Below, in pieces: positions 37,801 through 48,847 of a stretch of DNA of 64,000 bases. Below the pieces are notes generated by a model. It was not told where the DNA came from. It saw nothing but the letters and a program-made list of their open reading frames with translations, and searched no databases. The translations under genes and the position numbers were made by a program. The stretch covers positions 2,351,001 to 2,415,000 of the forward strand of contig WIUZ02000006.1 in the NCBI GenBank assembly GCA_015956445.1, written 5' to 3'. The number at the start of each line of letters is the position of its first letter. Position 1 is the stretch's first letter. This DNA comes from Thelephora terrestris. Taxonomy: Eukaryota; Basidiomycota; Agaricomycetes; Thelephorales; Thelephoraceae.

Positions 37801-39526
37801 TCCGTTGCTTTGACCAACAGCGGGAGACGGAAGCCATTTCAAATGCGTGGCTCCGGACGACCGGTGACGAAGAACTTGACCTTGGGGATCTTGTCCACAA
37901 ACTGGCCAAGGACAGACAGGATTGCCAAGGCAGGCTCGTCGTCTTTGCACTCGTCCAACGTGTCAATCACGATCACGGTCGAGATGGCGGACTTCACGAG
38001 GGGTTGGACTATCAGCTTGTTCATCTGGCTATAAAGGGACTCTTGGATGACACCTGGATCTAATTGGACCAGCGGGACGAATATCGACCGAAATTCTGCG
38101 TGTGTGCGTGCGAGTTGAACCCCGATTGCAGGAAAGATGAATTGGGGGTTTCTCCTGTCCTCGAAGTCCCGGGAGCAGAAGAAGGAGGCACCGAGCCGCC
38201 CGTCTGAGCGATGGTCGTTTTTCCCGTGCCCGCGAGTCCGTTCAGCCAATAGACTGATGGCTTGCCAAAGTCGTGTGTCCACAGTTCGATCTCGTCCAGA
38301 ATTGCCCTGCGGGTTCCCTTGAGACAACCGTTGCGATTTCCATGCCGATACTCGGCCTGTTGTGCGTAGCGAATATTGTTGAGGACAGTCGCTTCAGCTA
38401 TCGAGAGAATCGCGTGAGGATGCCGTTACCAAATCTAGACTGGAAGGTATTCTGACCTGGACCCTATCGAGAGAGGTCATTTGTTTGCTCAGAAATAAAA
38501 GGGGACACTCACTATTGATTTGAATCCTTGAACATCGCTGGCTGTGGCTCGTCGTTCCATCTGTTGTCATCATGAATACTCAGCGGAGTGTCAGGTCGTG
38601 AACGAACCTGATAGCCTACAATGGCCTCTTGTAGGTCATCGAGAAGGCCGAGCACATCTTCGTTGTCCCGGGCGTGGTCGGTAAGCTGCTGCCACTCTGG
38701 CTTCTCAGACAACGAGCGCAATTGTGTCTCGATGCCCTTGAACTTGCTGAGAGGGAGTCAGCCCTGGGAGTAAATTGGAAGGGGGACTATCTTATACCGT
38801 ATCAATTCATCACGACCCCTCATCTCCGCCACGTCAGCCGGACGTGAATCGAAATGCTCTTCCAATGCAGCTACACGGGGGAGGAGATTTCCAATCTTTT
38901 CCCCCGCGGCGATGGTCCCCTAGAAAGTGAGAAAGCGTTTGTCAACGGAGTCCTCTGAGTGGGAAATCCCGCAAACCTCTCGATTGGCGAAAAGAGCGGG
39001 GATGGACCCGAGGACAAATTTTAGGGGACCAAACTTTTCTGTGGCCTCACTTGCATCCCCGAGCAAAGTGCCTTCACGAGCTCTCTTCGCGGCTGGCACA
39101 TGGTAAGAGAGAGTCAACACCAGCATATTGCCACATACAGCTGGGAGCCTCTGTTGATTCGATCTCCCTCCCTCCAGTCTCACTGCTGGGATTTACATCT
39201 GGTGGCGAGAGCAGATATCCGAATGAACAATCTGAGCCCAAATCGCAGTAATTAAGAGCACTTGCCATGTATGTGGCCGGGGCTTTCAATCAAGGTGTCG
39301 GATATCAAACCTTCCGATGTAATAAGCTCTGGATCTTCGTCCATAGGGTGGCACTGCTGAAAGGAACCCGTCCCACCGTTCTCGTCTAGCACCACAGTCA
39401 TATCGGGGCAATCCATCAATCGCGCAGATAAGAAAGCCTCTACGCACCTTGGGGGGCAGCGAGCGCTGATACGAAACCGGATGGCCCGGCAGCAATGTTG
39501 GGAGGTTTGGGCGATTTTTTGGGCAT
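34899..39526 (-). pseudogene. NLR pseudogene (NACHT plus WD40-like propeller)
   Basis: A paralogue of the intact NLR at 10.5-15.3 kb, same strand and exon plan. Exon 1 begins MPKKSPKPPNIAAGPSGF (ATG 39524-39526). N-terminal helical exons read FGPLKFVLGSIPALFANRE and GTIAAGEKIGNLLPRVAALE. The NACHT shows GLAGTGKTTIAQT, TVIVIDTLDECKDDEPA and FFVTGRPEP. The propeller spans 36.8-34.9 kb and ends PEVVILEFFE. At least four lesions are visible: a 25-bp deletion just after Walker A (about 38207), an in-frame TGA at 37839-37841 where the paralogue has AGA, and frame changes in the propeller near 35.70 kb and 35.21 kb. Splice sites and most codons remain recognisable, so inactivation is fairly recent. 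Confidence 0.88.
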
Positions 39527-40401
39527 TATTTTCCGGAGGTGCTTCATTTGTGTTGCGGTAGTGTGGGATAGAGATGCGATGAACCCACACGTCCATCTTC
39601 TGCCATGATAAACGGCCTTCTCTTGAGATATGTCTGAAAACAACAAAGTGCTTTGACTTGGGTACGAATTGAACCGGGGATGGCTGACTGGGCTGCCAGC
39701 TGAGGGTCCCGGTCAGGCCCCAGTGAAGGTGGACCTGATCGTCAGCAGATGAGAGCGATTCTCCATGAAAGGGGGGACATTTGAGTGTTGATATAAACTG
39801 CAGGACCCGCGGGGGTTTGCTGTGACCTTCCCTGCGTGCTTTTGGAGAGAGCCGAGCTGCTGTGCCGTTCGAAGTGCACGACAAAACCAACCGCACCGCA
39901 GATCCAAGTCACCCGTGCTTAGTATGTACGGGAATAAACAAAGTCCGCTGAGAGGCGAACTAAGTGATTGGGTTTATCGTGCTTAAGTTACTATCGGAAG
40001 GGAGAGATGCGATACACGATTGTGTACGTTGATGACTACGCTGGGAGGGGATATGAAGAATACCTTACGCCGCCCTGTCTTCGACGCAGAGTAAAACAGC
40101 CCGGAGTGGCAGAGAGTGGCTCGGGTTCTTCGTGCACGACGCAGCCTTGTGGTCAACCATCGAACGATGGGTGTACATTGTACGTCATTCTGTGTCTATC
40201 TGTATTTCGGGTGTAGATTACATTCTAGCAAGAACATGCAATGATGGAGTGGCATGGAGAAACATGAGAACCCGCGTCTAGGGAGAGGGAAAGGTAAACG
40301 CGTACATTCGAGCCCCCTGTTGTAAAAAATATCGTGTCAAGGCTGTTTGAGCTGATGGTATCCAGGTTAGACCAGAAAGATGGGCTAATAGAGATTGGCT
40401 C
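39527..40401. other. Upstream flank of NLR pseudogene
   Basis: 39650-39960 is similar to 29.9-30.2 kb (see that entry); one minus-strand frame reads VGFVVHFERHSSSA. The remainder up to the velvet gene shows nothing recognisable. Confidence 0.4.
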
Positions 40402-41114
40402 CTAACATGGTGCGACGTATTCTTGGCGAGGGACGACATTGAATGGATTTGATTGAATCTCGGCCAGTGTAGCGTCGAGCTTGGAAGGGTGAGATACCGC
40501 CTGCGGCAGATATGACCTAGAATGTACCCAGTTGAGACCTCGTATCCGAGCCAAATTTGAACACTGACCCGGGAAGTTCAATCAAAGTAACCCCAAGCTG
40601 GAACCGACCACGTATGCGGACGCTGACGTCTGGGAACAAAAAATATGCCCCCTGACGGCCGTGTAAATCTCTGAATGTTTGGGGGGACGAGACTAGGCTG
40701 CCGTAGAGCTGGTTCGTATGATCCGATGGTTTCGTGTGCGTCGACGAATGACCCCCGCTCTCGGTAACTGGGATGAGGGAGAGATGGGCGATCAAGAAGG
40801 ATAACTCCCCCTCTCTATGATGGGTTAGTACGTGGCTTCGAATAGGTAGAAAGGCCTTACTCAGGGATCACGTTCCCAGATCCATCGCGAATCGACAACT
40901 GAACGATCAGTGGAGGGGCCAGCGGCAAGCGCGACAGGGACAAGGAACCACACTCGGCTGCTTTCTGTGGCTGTTGCACAATCTCTAAGTCGTAAAGTAA
41001 GGGTGGTCTCAGTCGGCTGCCATTCGGCGGAGAATGGAGAGGATGAGAAGGTTTAGGCTGGCGGGGCGACAATGGGCTCTTGGTATCATGGATACGATGG
41101 GAAGATGAGCTCAT
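40402..41114 (-). CDS. Velvet-domain transcription factor (compact)
   Basis: Velvet factors are fungal DNA-binding regulators of development and secondary metabolism. Three exons (40861-41114, 40569-40757, 40402-40515/6) sum to about 185 codons. Exon 1 carries YDLEIVQQPQKAAECG and PLAPPLIVQLSIRD, the N-terminal velvet strands. Exon 2 has YGSLVSSPQTFRDLHGRQG and AYFLFPDVSVRIRGRFQLG, the core signature. Exon 3 continues SYLPQAVSHPSKLDATLAE, IQSNPFNVVPRQEYVAP and stops. The first intron ends at ...accgagag, which alone gives an in-frame join. Little exists outside the domain, so it is shorter than typical VosA/VelB proteins; subfamily cannot be fixed. The start lies only 159 bp past the TIM23 stop, so its promoter overlaps the TIM23 3' region. 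Confidence 0.85.
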
Positions 41115-41273
41115 TGTCTCTCATAGGGGAGGACACGGCGGTTTGACAGTCGGCAAGGAACCGGTCCATCAACAGATATAGGTCCATGCACGGACGAAGT
41201 GATGGAAATGTGGGAGGGAATTAATAAAATTGGTGGGAGGGCCAGATGCTTCACATAAATATACGATAGGCGG

Positions 41274-42165
41274 CTAGACAGACTGCTTAAGGTAACTCCA
41301 AATGCCAGCGAGGCCGGACACAAACGTTGCAGCCGCCAAAGCGGGTTTTACCCCGGCTAGATTGGAAATATGAGCCTGGAATTTGAGAAAACAAACAAAA
41401 GACGGGCACCCGTTGATTTGTAAATCGCTCCGGTGAGTGCCCCTGCGGCCATGCTTCCAGCAGCATCATGCCTTCCTCGCCAGTGATCAATTGAAGAGTT
41501 GATCCCATTGTAGACTAGGGCTAAACGAGGATAAGAGTCAGGAGCGGAAACAAGATGCGGTGAATCAACATACCTAATACGCCAGCGGAGTTACCTATGA
41601 AGGTCCCTCTCCTAGTGATGGAATTGAGGACGCTGTTTATACGTAGACGAGTGTTCGACACCGCGAGTGGACGGCGAACACCTTCACGCAAACCCCAGAT
41701 ACCACCGACGCCGAGCCCTAGGCAACACGAGTGAGCATGTGACAAAACGAGAACAATAAGATTGATGATAAGGTGGGAGTGAATGATGTAGAATAAACGA
41801 AACGAGTTGGCACCAGGTTTGACAATAGGCCAAACTCGGATAAAGAGAAGAAAGCGATGTGATATGAATGAAGAAGAAAAGAAATACTGACCAGTGAGGT
41901 ACATGGTACCGGTCCCATAGCATAAATCGTCACTCCAGCCCCGTGATGGAATAGCCGTACCGGAGCCAGGAAGATCGTTTACTTTATCGTCTTCTAGTAG
42001 AAGGTAGTCCAGATTGTCGCTCAAGCCGGACATGGGATGGAGTTTGGCAGGATCGTAGGCACCGCCGAGTAACAAGTCTGCTGCGGTCACGGAGGCGGTG
42101 GGGCCTTCCGAGTGAGAGAAGGTTGCATTCCGTAATATGTCTGTGGTGTCCTGAGAAGAGGTCAT
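41274..42165 (-). CDS. TIM23: Mitochondrial import translocase subunit Tim23
   Basis: Channel subunit of the TIM23 complex in the mitochondrial inner membrane, which imports presequence proteins. MTSSQDTTDILRNATFSHSE opens an intermembrane-space domain with DPAKLHPMSGLSDNLDYLLL and the conserved block PGSGTAIPSRGWSDDLCYGT. After an intron, GGIWGLREGVRRPLAVSNTR, INSVLNSITRRGTFIGNSAG and ALVYNGINSSIDHWRGRHD follow. Then come AAGSMAAGALTGAIYKST and, in the last exon, GVKPALAAATFVSGLAGIWS YLKQSV, the PRAT/Tim17-family helices with glycine zippers. Four exons; TAG at 41274-41276. The long exon-1 frame reads through into intron 1. Very secure identification. Confidence 0.94.
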
Positions 42166-42355
42166 CGTATTTCTTCACGTTCGGGGATGGTGACCAACTC
42201 AACACGGGTCGGAGGGAGAGGGCGACTTTTCGTGGCACGGGTAGACGGGTGATCGGCATATTCCGAGAAGTGATCCTTCCGAAAATACTGTCAGGTGCCA
42301 CAGCTTACTCAACCACGAACTGCGTGCTCGGCTGCCAGAAAGACAATAAGGTCGA

Positions 42356-43341
42356 ATGTTTAATACATTCCTTAGACCATTCGTCCGGTCCGTGGCCGCG
42401 CCTCGCCGTATCCACGCTCCCCGTTCCACCTTTTCTCGTCCCCATCGGACCTTCTTCGCCACACGGCGTATGCACTCTAACGCGCTCTCAGGGTCTTGGC
42501 TATCTGCTCATCATCCATATCAGGTTTTGCCACGTCTACGACCCCGCATTCTACTGCCTCAGACCCGGCGGAGGTTCAAGCTAACCAATGTCTCGAGCAG
42601 GGAACTCAGAAACTAGAGGAAGGCGACATTGAGGCAGCGAGAGCTCTGTACAAACGGAGCGTCGAAATAAAAAAGACCGCATCCTCTCTGTTCAACCTGG
42701 GGGTGACGCACTACCATCTCAGTTAGTCTTATCCACTTCACTCATTCCCACACATATATCTTATTTTTGTAGAGGAATATGATGACGCAATCAATGCTTG
42801 GAAAGAGTCCATCGCCCTGCAACCTTCCAGCCCCGACGCCCACACCAGTACGTTTGTTTATTGGCCTTATCTTACCCCTTTTGATCACATTGATACTGGC
42901 AGATCTGGCAAGCGCTTATATCATTTCCCCAATCCCTCGTCCAGACCTTGCCCTCCAGCACCTACAGTGAGTTCGAAAATAACCGATCATCTTGATCAGC
43001 TCACGCTCGTGCTCAGTGTCGCGTCGTCCCTCGCACCAGAAGACCCAGAGATAGCTTTCAATCTCGCCGCAGTGCTGGAGGCTTGTACGTTACGCGTGTC
43101 CTTCTTAAATCACACTTTCACCCTCCTGACACCTGACAGGCGGCCGTCTGGAGGACGCCCTGACATACTACAAACGGAGTAAAGATTTTGGCGTTGAACG
43201 TGCTGCGGTGCACATAAGAAACGTACGTCCATCTTCGACAGGCCTCATGGTTGCCGTGAACCACATCACATGTAGGTAAGCGCCAAGATTTTCGGGAAGA
43301 AGATGAAAGAGGCAGAACAAACCGAAGTGCCGAAGCGATAA
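42356..43341 (+). CDS. Mitochondrial-type TPR protein
   Basis: ATG 42356 opens an Arg/Ser/Phe-rich, acid-free presequence (MFNTFLRPFVRSVAAPRR, HAPRSTFSRPHRTFFATRR) typical of matrix or inner-membrane targeting. An intron (gtatgcac...atatcag) joins RRFATSTTPHSTASDPAEVQ in frame. TPR-like helices follow over short exons: QCLEQGTQKLEEGDIEAARA, SSLFNLGVTHYHL, YDDAINAWKESIALQPSSPD, DLASAYIISPIPRPDLALQH, PEDPEIAFNLAAVLEA and LEDALTYYKRSKDFGVERAA. The end is a basic tail KKMKEAEQTEVPKR (TAA 43339-43341). About six introns. The protein is conserved among fungi as far as I can tell, but I cannot assign a pathway. TIM23 is divergent, 190 bp away, so the two probably share a promoter region. Confidence 0.82.
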
Positions 43342-44728
43342 ACCTCTCAGACCAGGGATAGGCCCCGCGACCAAATCATACACTGCAGCCCCTCTAGACA
43401 CCATTACATGCGATTCTGTGGCGTTTGCCAGTGGGGGCTCGGTCCGAACCACCTTGCGACTCTGACCTACCGTGTCGCCCAATCCATCGGTTTAGAAATA
43501 CCCTCATCATCACATTACGGTAGTCTGTCGAATTCATGGATCTCTCGTAGCCACTGCCGTTATTCACCATTGTGACCATGGCTCATTTCACACACTGGGG
43601 CATACAGACATCCTTGGTGGCGAGGACAGGGCAGGGATCGATGATGTCCGGACTCTGTGTGGCACGATTGAGACGAGCTTGGTGAACCAACTCTAAGTTT
43701 CGCGCGGGATTCGCGGCGATCCAAATCATTGTCTAATAATACACATGCACTACAGGCTTACGTGCGACAACCTATACGAATCAGGTACGAATCCCTCCAC
43801 CATCGAGCTCGACTACTTTGCCCCGCAACCTTCAACTTCTGGCCATGGCAAGTGCTCCTCCGCCAGAGGTTTCCCAGCCTCGTGGCTCAGATTTCTCCAA
43901 CCTTGTGAGGACTCCTTCAATCTCTTCTGCCAACCAGTGGGACGATGGATGGTCCGATGGCTTCAAATACAGTATCTTATCATACCCTTCACTCAACTCG
44001 GGGTATCGAAAGTCGGAATGAAATCTGTCCAAAACCATGGAGGCTTGTTCGAAATCCTTTATCGTTGGATGACCGGTTCCTATTATCTGTTGGAAAAACT
44101 ATCGATGTCATCGCTGTTCCTTGCTCACGAGTACGCAGCCTTTCCAAACAAACCTTTGGAAGGTGTCAGAGTGGTCGGAGTCGGGGTATAGATACGTACT
44201 TGAACTGGTGTGTCAAATACCAACACTCTTACAGTAGCCGAAAAATCACGGGCGATTCTTATCCAGTGAGCCCGTTGTCTGCATCACAGTGCCGTAAGCT
44301 GTGATTGTCTCGGGGGATCGCGAGTGTTACTGTTCAGACCCACTGGGCATCGAAGTTCGTGCGATCTATGCAAACAGATAGCCCGAGTTGCAAAGTTTGA
44401 CGGGCAAGTGCCTCTACTCTACGCCGATTGCCAAGATCATCCTGGTTACATCGGCGGAACGTGCCAGGTTGATGCTGTTCGAGCGCTTGCGCAAAGGTCG
44501 ACTATTCGCGGAGGTAAAGTTGGGAGGTAGACACGAGATAATCCTGTAATGCAGACCTTTCCCGATCCTATGAGACCTACGAGGATGAGGACGACTTGAG
44601 GCATAAGTCAAAGTGTGGCGGATAGCGGTACCTTTCAGACCACGGGAGGTCGTGGGAATTTTTGTGGCATCATCTGCGCGTCCCTTCCCGTCGCTGTCCG
44701 CCAAGCTCGTCCCACACTTGCCAGCAAA
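43342..44728. other. Intergenic region, possible small gene
   Basis: About 1.4 kb. A hydrophilic open frame starts at 43845 (MASAPPPEVSQPRGSDFSNL ... WDDGWSDGFKY) and a longer frame covers 43745-44191 in another phase. Neither shows a family match or a consistent splice structure, so no gene is called. Confidence 0.35.
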
Positions 44729-45176
44729 ATGTCCAACCAGGGTTACTACGGCCAGCAGCCTCAAAACCAATATTACCCCCCTCAGGGTCAGTTCCGCTCT
44801 TCTTCCAAGCTGCACCGGAACAATGACCGCTGACAACCGACTCAATTGGCGCTTCAGGCCCTCCGCAAGGGCAAGGTGGGTATTATCCTCAGCCGCCCCA
44901 GCAAGCCTATCAAGGTGGCTATCAAGGTCAACCTGGTTATGCCCCACAACCGCCGCCTCAGACCGTCTACGTGTTCGTGTTTCCTGCCTGTCACGTTACC
45001 GCTTTCTAAAATCATCGCAGCCAACAGCCTGCAAAAAGTTCTGGTGGTGGTACTTGCACCGCTTGTTTGGCCGGTATACTTTGTTGCTGCTGCGCAGAAG
45101 GTGGGTAACCTCTTGGTCGCGCTACGTCACCTGCTCAACCACTATCTTCACAGAACTCTGCGACATCTGTTTCTGA
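44729..45176 (+). CDS. CYSTM-domain small membrane-anchored protein
   Basis: Four exons give a peptide of about 80 residues. A Gln/Tyr/Pro/Gly-rich N-terminus (MSNQGYYGQQPQNQYYPPQ, then YYPQPPQQAYQGGYQGQPGY) is followed by SGGGTCTACLAGILCCCCAE and ELCDICF at the C-terminus. This matches the cysteine-rich transmembrane module family, tail-anchored stress-tolerance proteins found in fungi and plants. Splicing is fixed by the frame: cagG/gtcagttc, tacGT/gttcgtg and gaaG/gtgggta are the donors. The Cys cluster is thought to lie in or near the membrane. Function in this organism is inferred from family only. Confidence 0.85.
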
Positions 45177-45350
45177 GCAACGGAACGAACTTTTAGCCTA
45201 TTACGATCTACGATTTTGTATACTAGCCTTGCTTATGCTGCTTGGAATTGCTGGAAATACCATATTGTGTCGTTTGTTAGGCACCCACATTCAGTTGACG
45301 CATGGCTTCCCGATCTTCCAAAGTTGTCTTTCTCCATCACCTCCACAATA

Positions 45351-47165
45351 ATGTCTTCGGCTGCCTGGCCACCACAACTAAAGTATCCGGCATCCTTGCC
45401 TCTCCCTCTCGCACCTCTCTGATGCATCACCACAGGGAATGGGTTGCGAAATGCCTTGGGCAAATGACTGACGTTAACCGAGCAGAAGCACAAGCTGAGT
45501 TGCGCCAAGTCATCAGTGACGCTTTCTCCGCGCAGACTCTTTGGACCACCGACTGGCAAGCCGTTCAACTGCAAAGGTGTTGTACTATTGGATTCCCTCT
45601 ACCTACGCGCTGATTTTCCATTCCCTACACAAGTCTTGCACAAAAACCGCCACCCATCATCGCAAACCTCAAGCGGAAAAGGTGCAAGTTCCAGCATTTA
45701 CCCTAGGTTTTCAAACCCACCATGCCATTCACCTGACCTCATTAACAGCGCAGAGTCAACGAGCCCGGCAAAAAAACACAAGAAGACGTTGACAGGGAAA
45801 CACACAAGTGGGAAGGAGAGTTGGGATCTTCAAGATCAAGCCGCATTGAACCGCCGAGCCGAAAGATTTCAACGCGAGAATCATATAGAACGTCAGAAAT
45901 GGGTCGGAAATGGTCAATCTTCATTCCACCACGGCAATTCCAACGCTCACCAGGACATGTTCTTTTCCGCATCTCCCGCTGGTACCTGGGATGAGCCCGA
46001 GAACGCCATTGTAAACGTTTTCCAAGCTTTCCAAAGCGGATGCTGATTTCTGATTAACAATCGCAGACCATGCAACACAAGATTGTCGGAACCTGTCAGG
46101 AGCTATTCAAGGATTACCTTCGACTTACATCTGTGGGTTTCGATTACCCCCGTTGCGATCATTTATGCCCAACCTTGTTATAGGAACCTGATCCAAAGAA
46201 GATTCGGCCATACTCTGTGCTGCGCGAAACAGTTGACCAATTGAAGAACCGGTGGAAGCAAAAGGAAAATTACAATTGGATCTGCAGCCAATTCAAGAGC
46301 GTACGACAGGACCTCACGGTTAGTCTGTTTCCAATTTTAATGGCCACTGCTGAGCTCCATCGCTAGGTTCAAGGCATCAAGAATGAGTTCACGGTCAACG
46401 TCTATGAGATTCATGGCCGGATGGCATTGGAGAAAGTATGTAAACCCCTCCCTCAATCCCACTCTAGGTGTTAATAAACTACCCAGGGAGACATGGTCGA
46501 GTATAACCAATGTCAGAGTATGTTAAGCAGCCTTTACGATCTCGGTCTTGGGGCGAAAAATCGCGATGAGTTTGCGGCATACCGTATCCTCATGTTTTTA
46601 CATGGGCTAAACAGGAGTGGTGCGTTCTTTTTCCATTAAAACATTGGGTGGGGGGCTTCGGGCTGACCATCTCCGCTAGATCTAAATCTATTCGTAGGTC
46701 AGCTAACTTCAGAACAGAAATCCAATCCATGCGTGCTCCATGCCCTCAATGTGCAACGCGCCCTTTCAATGGGCAACTACCATCTCTTCTTTTCCCTTTA
46801 TAACATTGTGCCCAACATGGGCGGGTACATAATGGACCACTTTGTTGAGAGGGAGCGTATCCGAGCGTTACTCGTCATGGCAAAATCGTACGTCCTTTGT
46901 CATGCGGAGTTTTCATCCAAGTCTAATTTGTTTTCTCTACGCACACAGGTACATCTCGGTACCCCTTGTTTTCATTGTCGACGAACTCGCATTCGAGAAA
47001 ACCCCAGAAGCTCTCGAATTCCTTTCTTCACACGGTTGTGCCGTCTTCACCGACCCCAATCATCCTGATACCGAAAAAATGTTCGACTGCAAATCTGCCT
47101 CTGCCCCCCTTGCTAAGTTGATGGAAGAAAAGTTTCGAAAAGTTCAGATTAAAGGCGCCATTTGA
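45351..47165 (+). CDS. SAC3/GANP-domain protein, THP3 homologue
   Basis: Related to yeast Thp3 and animal LENG8, which act in mRNP biogenesis and transcription-linked RNA processing in the nucleus. Splicing of exon 1 gives MSSAAWPPQLKEWVAKCLGQM, continuing AEAQAELRQVISDAFSAQTL. A basic Ser/Lys-rich linker (AKKHKKTLTGKH) and QAALNRRAERFQRENHIERQ precede the PCI-like SAC3/GANP region. That region reads IVGTCQELFKDYLRLT, RETVDQLKNRWKQKENYNWI, VNVYEIHGRMALEKGDMVEY and NQCQSMLSSLYDLG, then MGNYHLFFSLYNIVPNMGGY. The ending is FLSSHGCAVFTDPNH ... FRKVQIKGAI. About eight short introns. The block around MALEKGD-EYNQCQ is diagnostic. Stop at 47165. Confidence 0.9.
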
Positions 47166-47368
47166 TCTACAGCACCTCCCCCTTCTTCACAGCTTACTCA
47201 TGCCGACCCCCACTCCCCCTCCAAGGCGAACATTCGTCGCTCGTGTTCAGGTTTGTCAAGCTTTTGTTACTCGTCTATCCGCGGTAGGAAAGTAGGAGTG
47301 ACTCTACTTATCTGTGACCCCTTGCCTATCATGTCTGCACATACCAAATAGATGGTACACTGTTTGAC

Positions 47369-48731
47369 TCAATCCCTCATTCGAGCAGGAATGAACCTCC
47401 GGACCGTGACCTCTCGCACGGAGTAATACGCCAGGCATTTGGGTGACCCAAGCATTTCTGTCGTCACAAGCGCAGACGAGGGAATGGTTACATAGCAGAG
47501 GATCAACGTCTGTTTTTAACGGTTCAGTAAACTCCCAAGATCCGAGCAAAGAGTTTAATGCGCACCTTCATGACCTGGGAATTGACACGATTGATGGTAC
47601 TTAGCCATGACCACGAGATATCTCGTGTGCCTCGAGTGGGTGAGTCACTGTCTGCAAGGTCTTCATATGTGGGACAGATGAGGAGCGCAAACCTGGCGAG
47701 GTGTCAAAGGACAACAACCTGAGTTGTGGTGTACCCTTACTCGGCGTGATCAAAAACAGGGCCGCGCTTGTAAAGCAAATAATCAACGCAGAACTTGACA
47801 CCAGACTTGATGGTCCACCCGAGAGACCTGTAGTGATGATATGCCACGTAATTTACGAGGAATGGGTTATCGGGCCGCAGCTGGAGAGCTGGCTCGGGGT
47901 TCAAACCCCGTTGGTCCATGTAACACGTTTGGAACGCGATCCAGATTTCCTGAAGCGACATCCCCTCATCCTAATACAAGTTAGACGCAATCTGATGTAT
48001 CATAGCGAAAACAAACCGTCTGTGGGCTCATTATCGACAAACAATCAAAACACCATATCAAGAAGAAAGCCTCTTGAGGAGTCAACTGGAGGTGTTCAAC
48101 GTCAACGATGGAGTTCAAATCCCCCGAATCTTCCTCCTGTCGATTATTACTTTGAGAAATGGTCGGAGGCCCCTTCTCCGGCGTCTTCTCAGCAGGCTTC
48201 CAAGTAGCACCCGACGGGATGATGATCGAACTCGTAACTGTTTTGCCTGTGCGAAAAGCCTCCTCAGCCTCCGCCGCGGCTGCCGCAATGGCATTGGCTC
48301 TATCCATCTTGAACCGTTTCCTTTGTTCTCTGCGCTTAGTCGTTATCTCTTCGGAGGTCACTGCAACACCTGTCAGTCAAAGCTCGTCGTCGTCCCAATG
48401 TCGAGAAACACGCACCCTTCCCTGACAGCGCAGCCTTGCGCGCGTTCACTTGCCTTGAAAGCCAGGAGGGCTCACTCCTCGAGAGATTACCTTTTCCGAA
48501 GAAACCTCTCTGCCACAGAATTGCCGAATCCTTTGGGTTGGTGACCCAAACAGATCTCGTGAGCGGATCCCAATAACCCTCGCAGCAGGGATTGAGAACG
48601 ATGTGTCGTGATAATCCAAGAGCGACGTATGATTGAAGAAAGACGAGAGGAATGGGATGGGCGTAAATTTTGTTGTTTTCTGCCCTTCTAATGCCCCCTT
48701 TCTTGCCTTCAGAACGGCGGTGTCGCGACAT
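47369..48731 (-). CDS. SEN2: tRNA-splicing endonuclease subunit Sen2
   Basis: Catalytic subunit of the tRNA-splicing endonuclease, which cuts the 5' splice site of intron-containing tRNAs. ATG 48729-48731 gives MSRHRRSEGKKGGIRRAENN followed by KIYAHPIPLVFLQSY, WVTNPKDSAILWQRGFFGKG and LSRSEPSWLSRQ. After an intron, MTSEEITTKRREQRKRFKMD and LQLTPQEAFFLIW follow. The nuclease core has NPFLVNYVAYHHYRSLGWTI, KSGVKFCVDYLLYKRGPVF and DHAE, carrying the Tyr and His of the expected Tyr/His/Lys triad. The last exon reads TLILCYVTIPSSALVTTEML ... VRRFIPARMRD. Only 116 bp separate its start from the PYC stop on the same strand. Secure. Confidence 0.93.
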
Positions 48732-48847
48732 TGGGCTGGGCGCGAAGATGGTCGATCATCGATCATGAACATTCGATCGCAAGAGAAAACTATCTTGTAA
48801 ACTCTACTGTCTTGTATTATTACACGCGACTTTGCAAGCACGGGGCT

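Noticed and set aside
43745-44191. 148-codon open frame
   Set aside because: A second frame (MASAPPPEV...) overlaps it and neither has a start context, splice pattern or homology that would decide.
47885-47915. ggggttcaaacccc, resembling a tRNA T-arm
   Set aside because: It lies inside the SEN2 coding exon (RGLNPEPALQ) and no other tRNA parts surround it.
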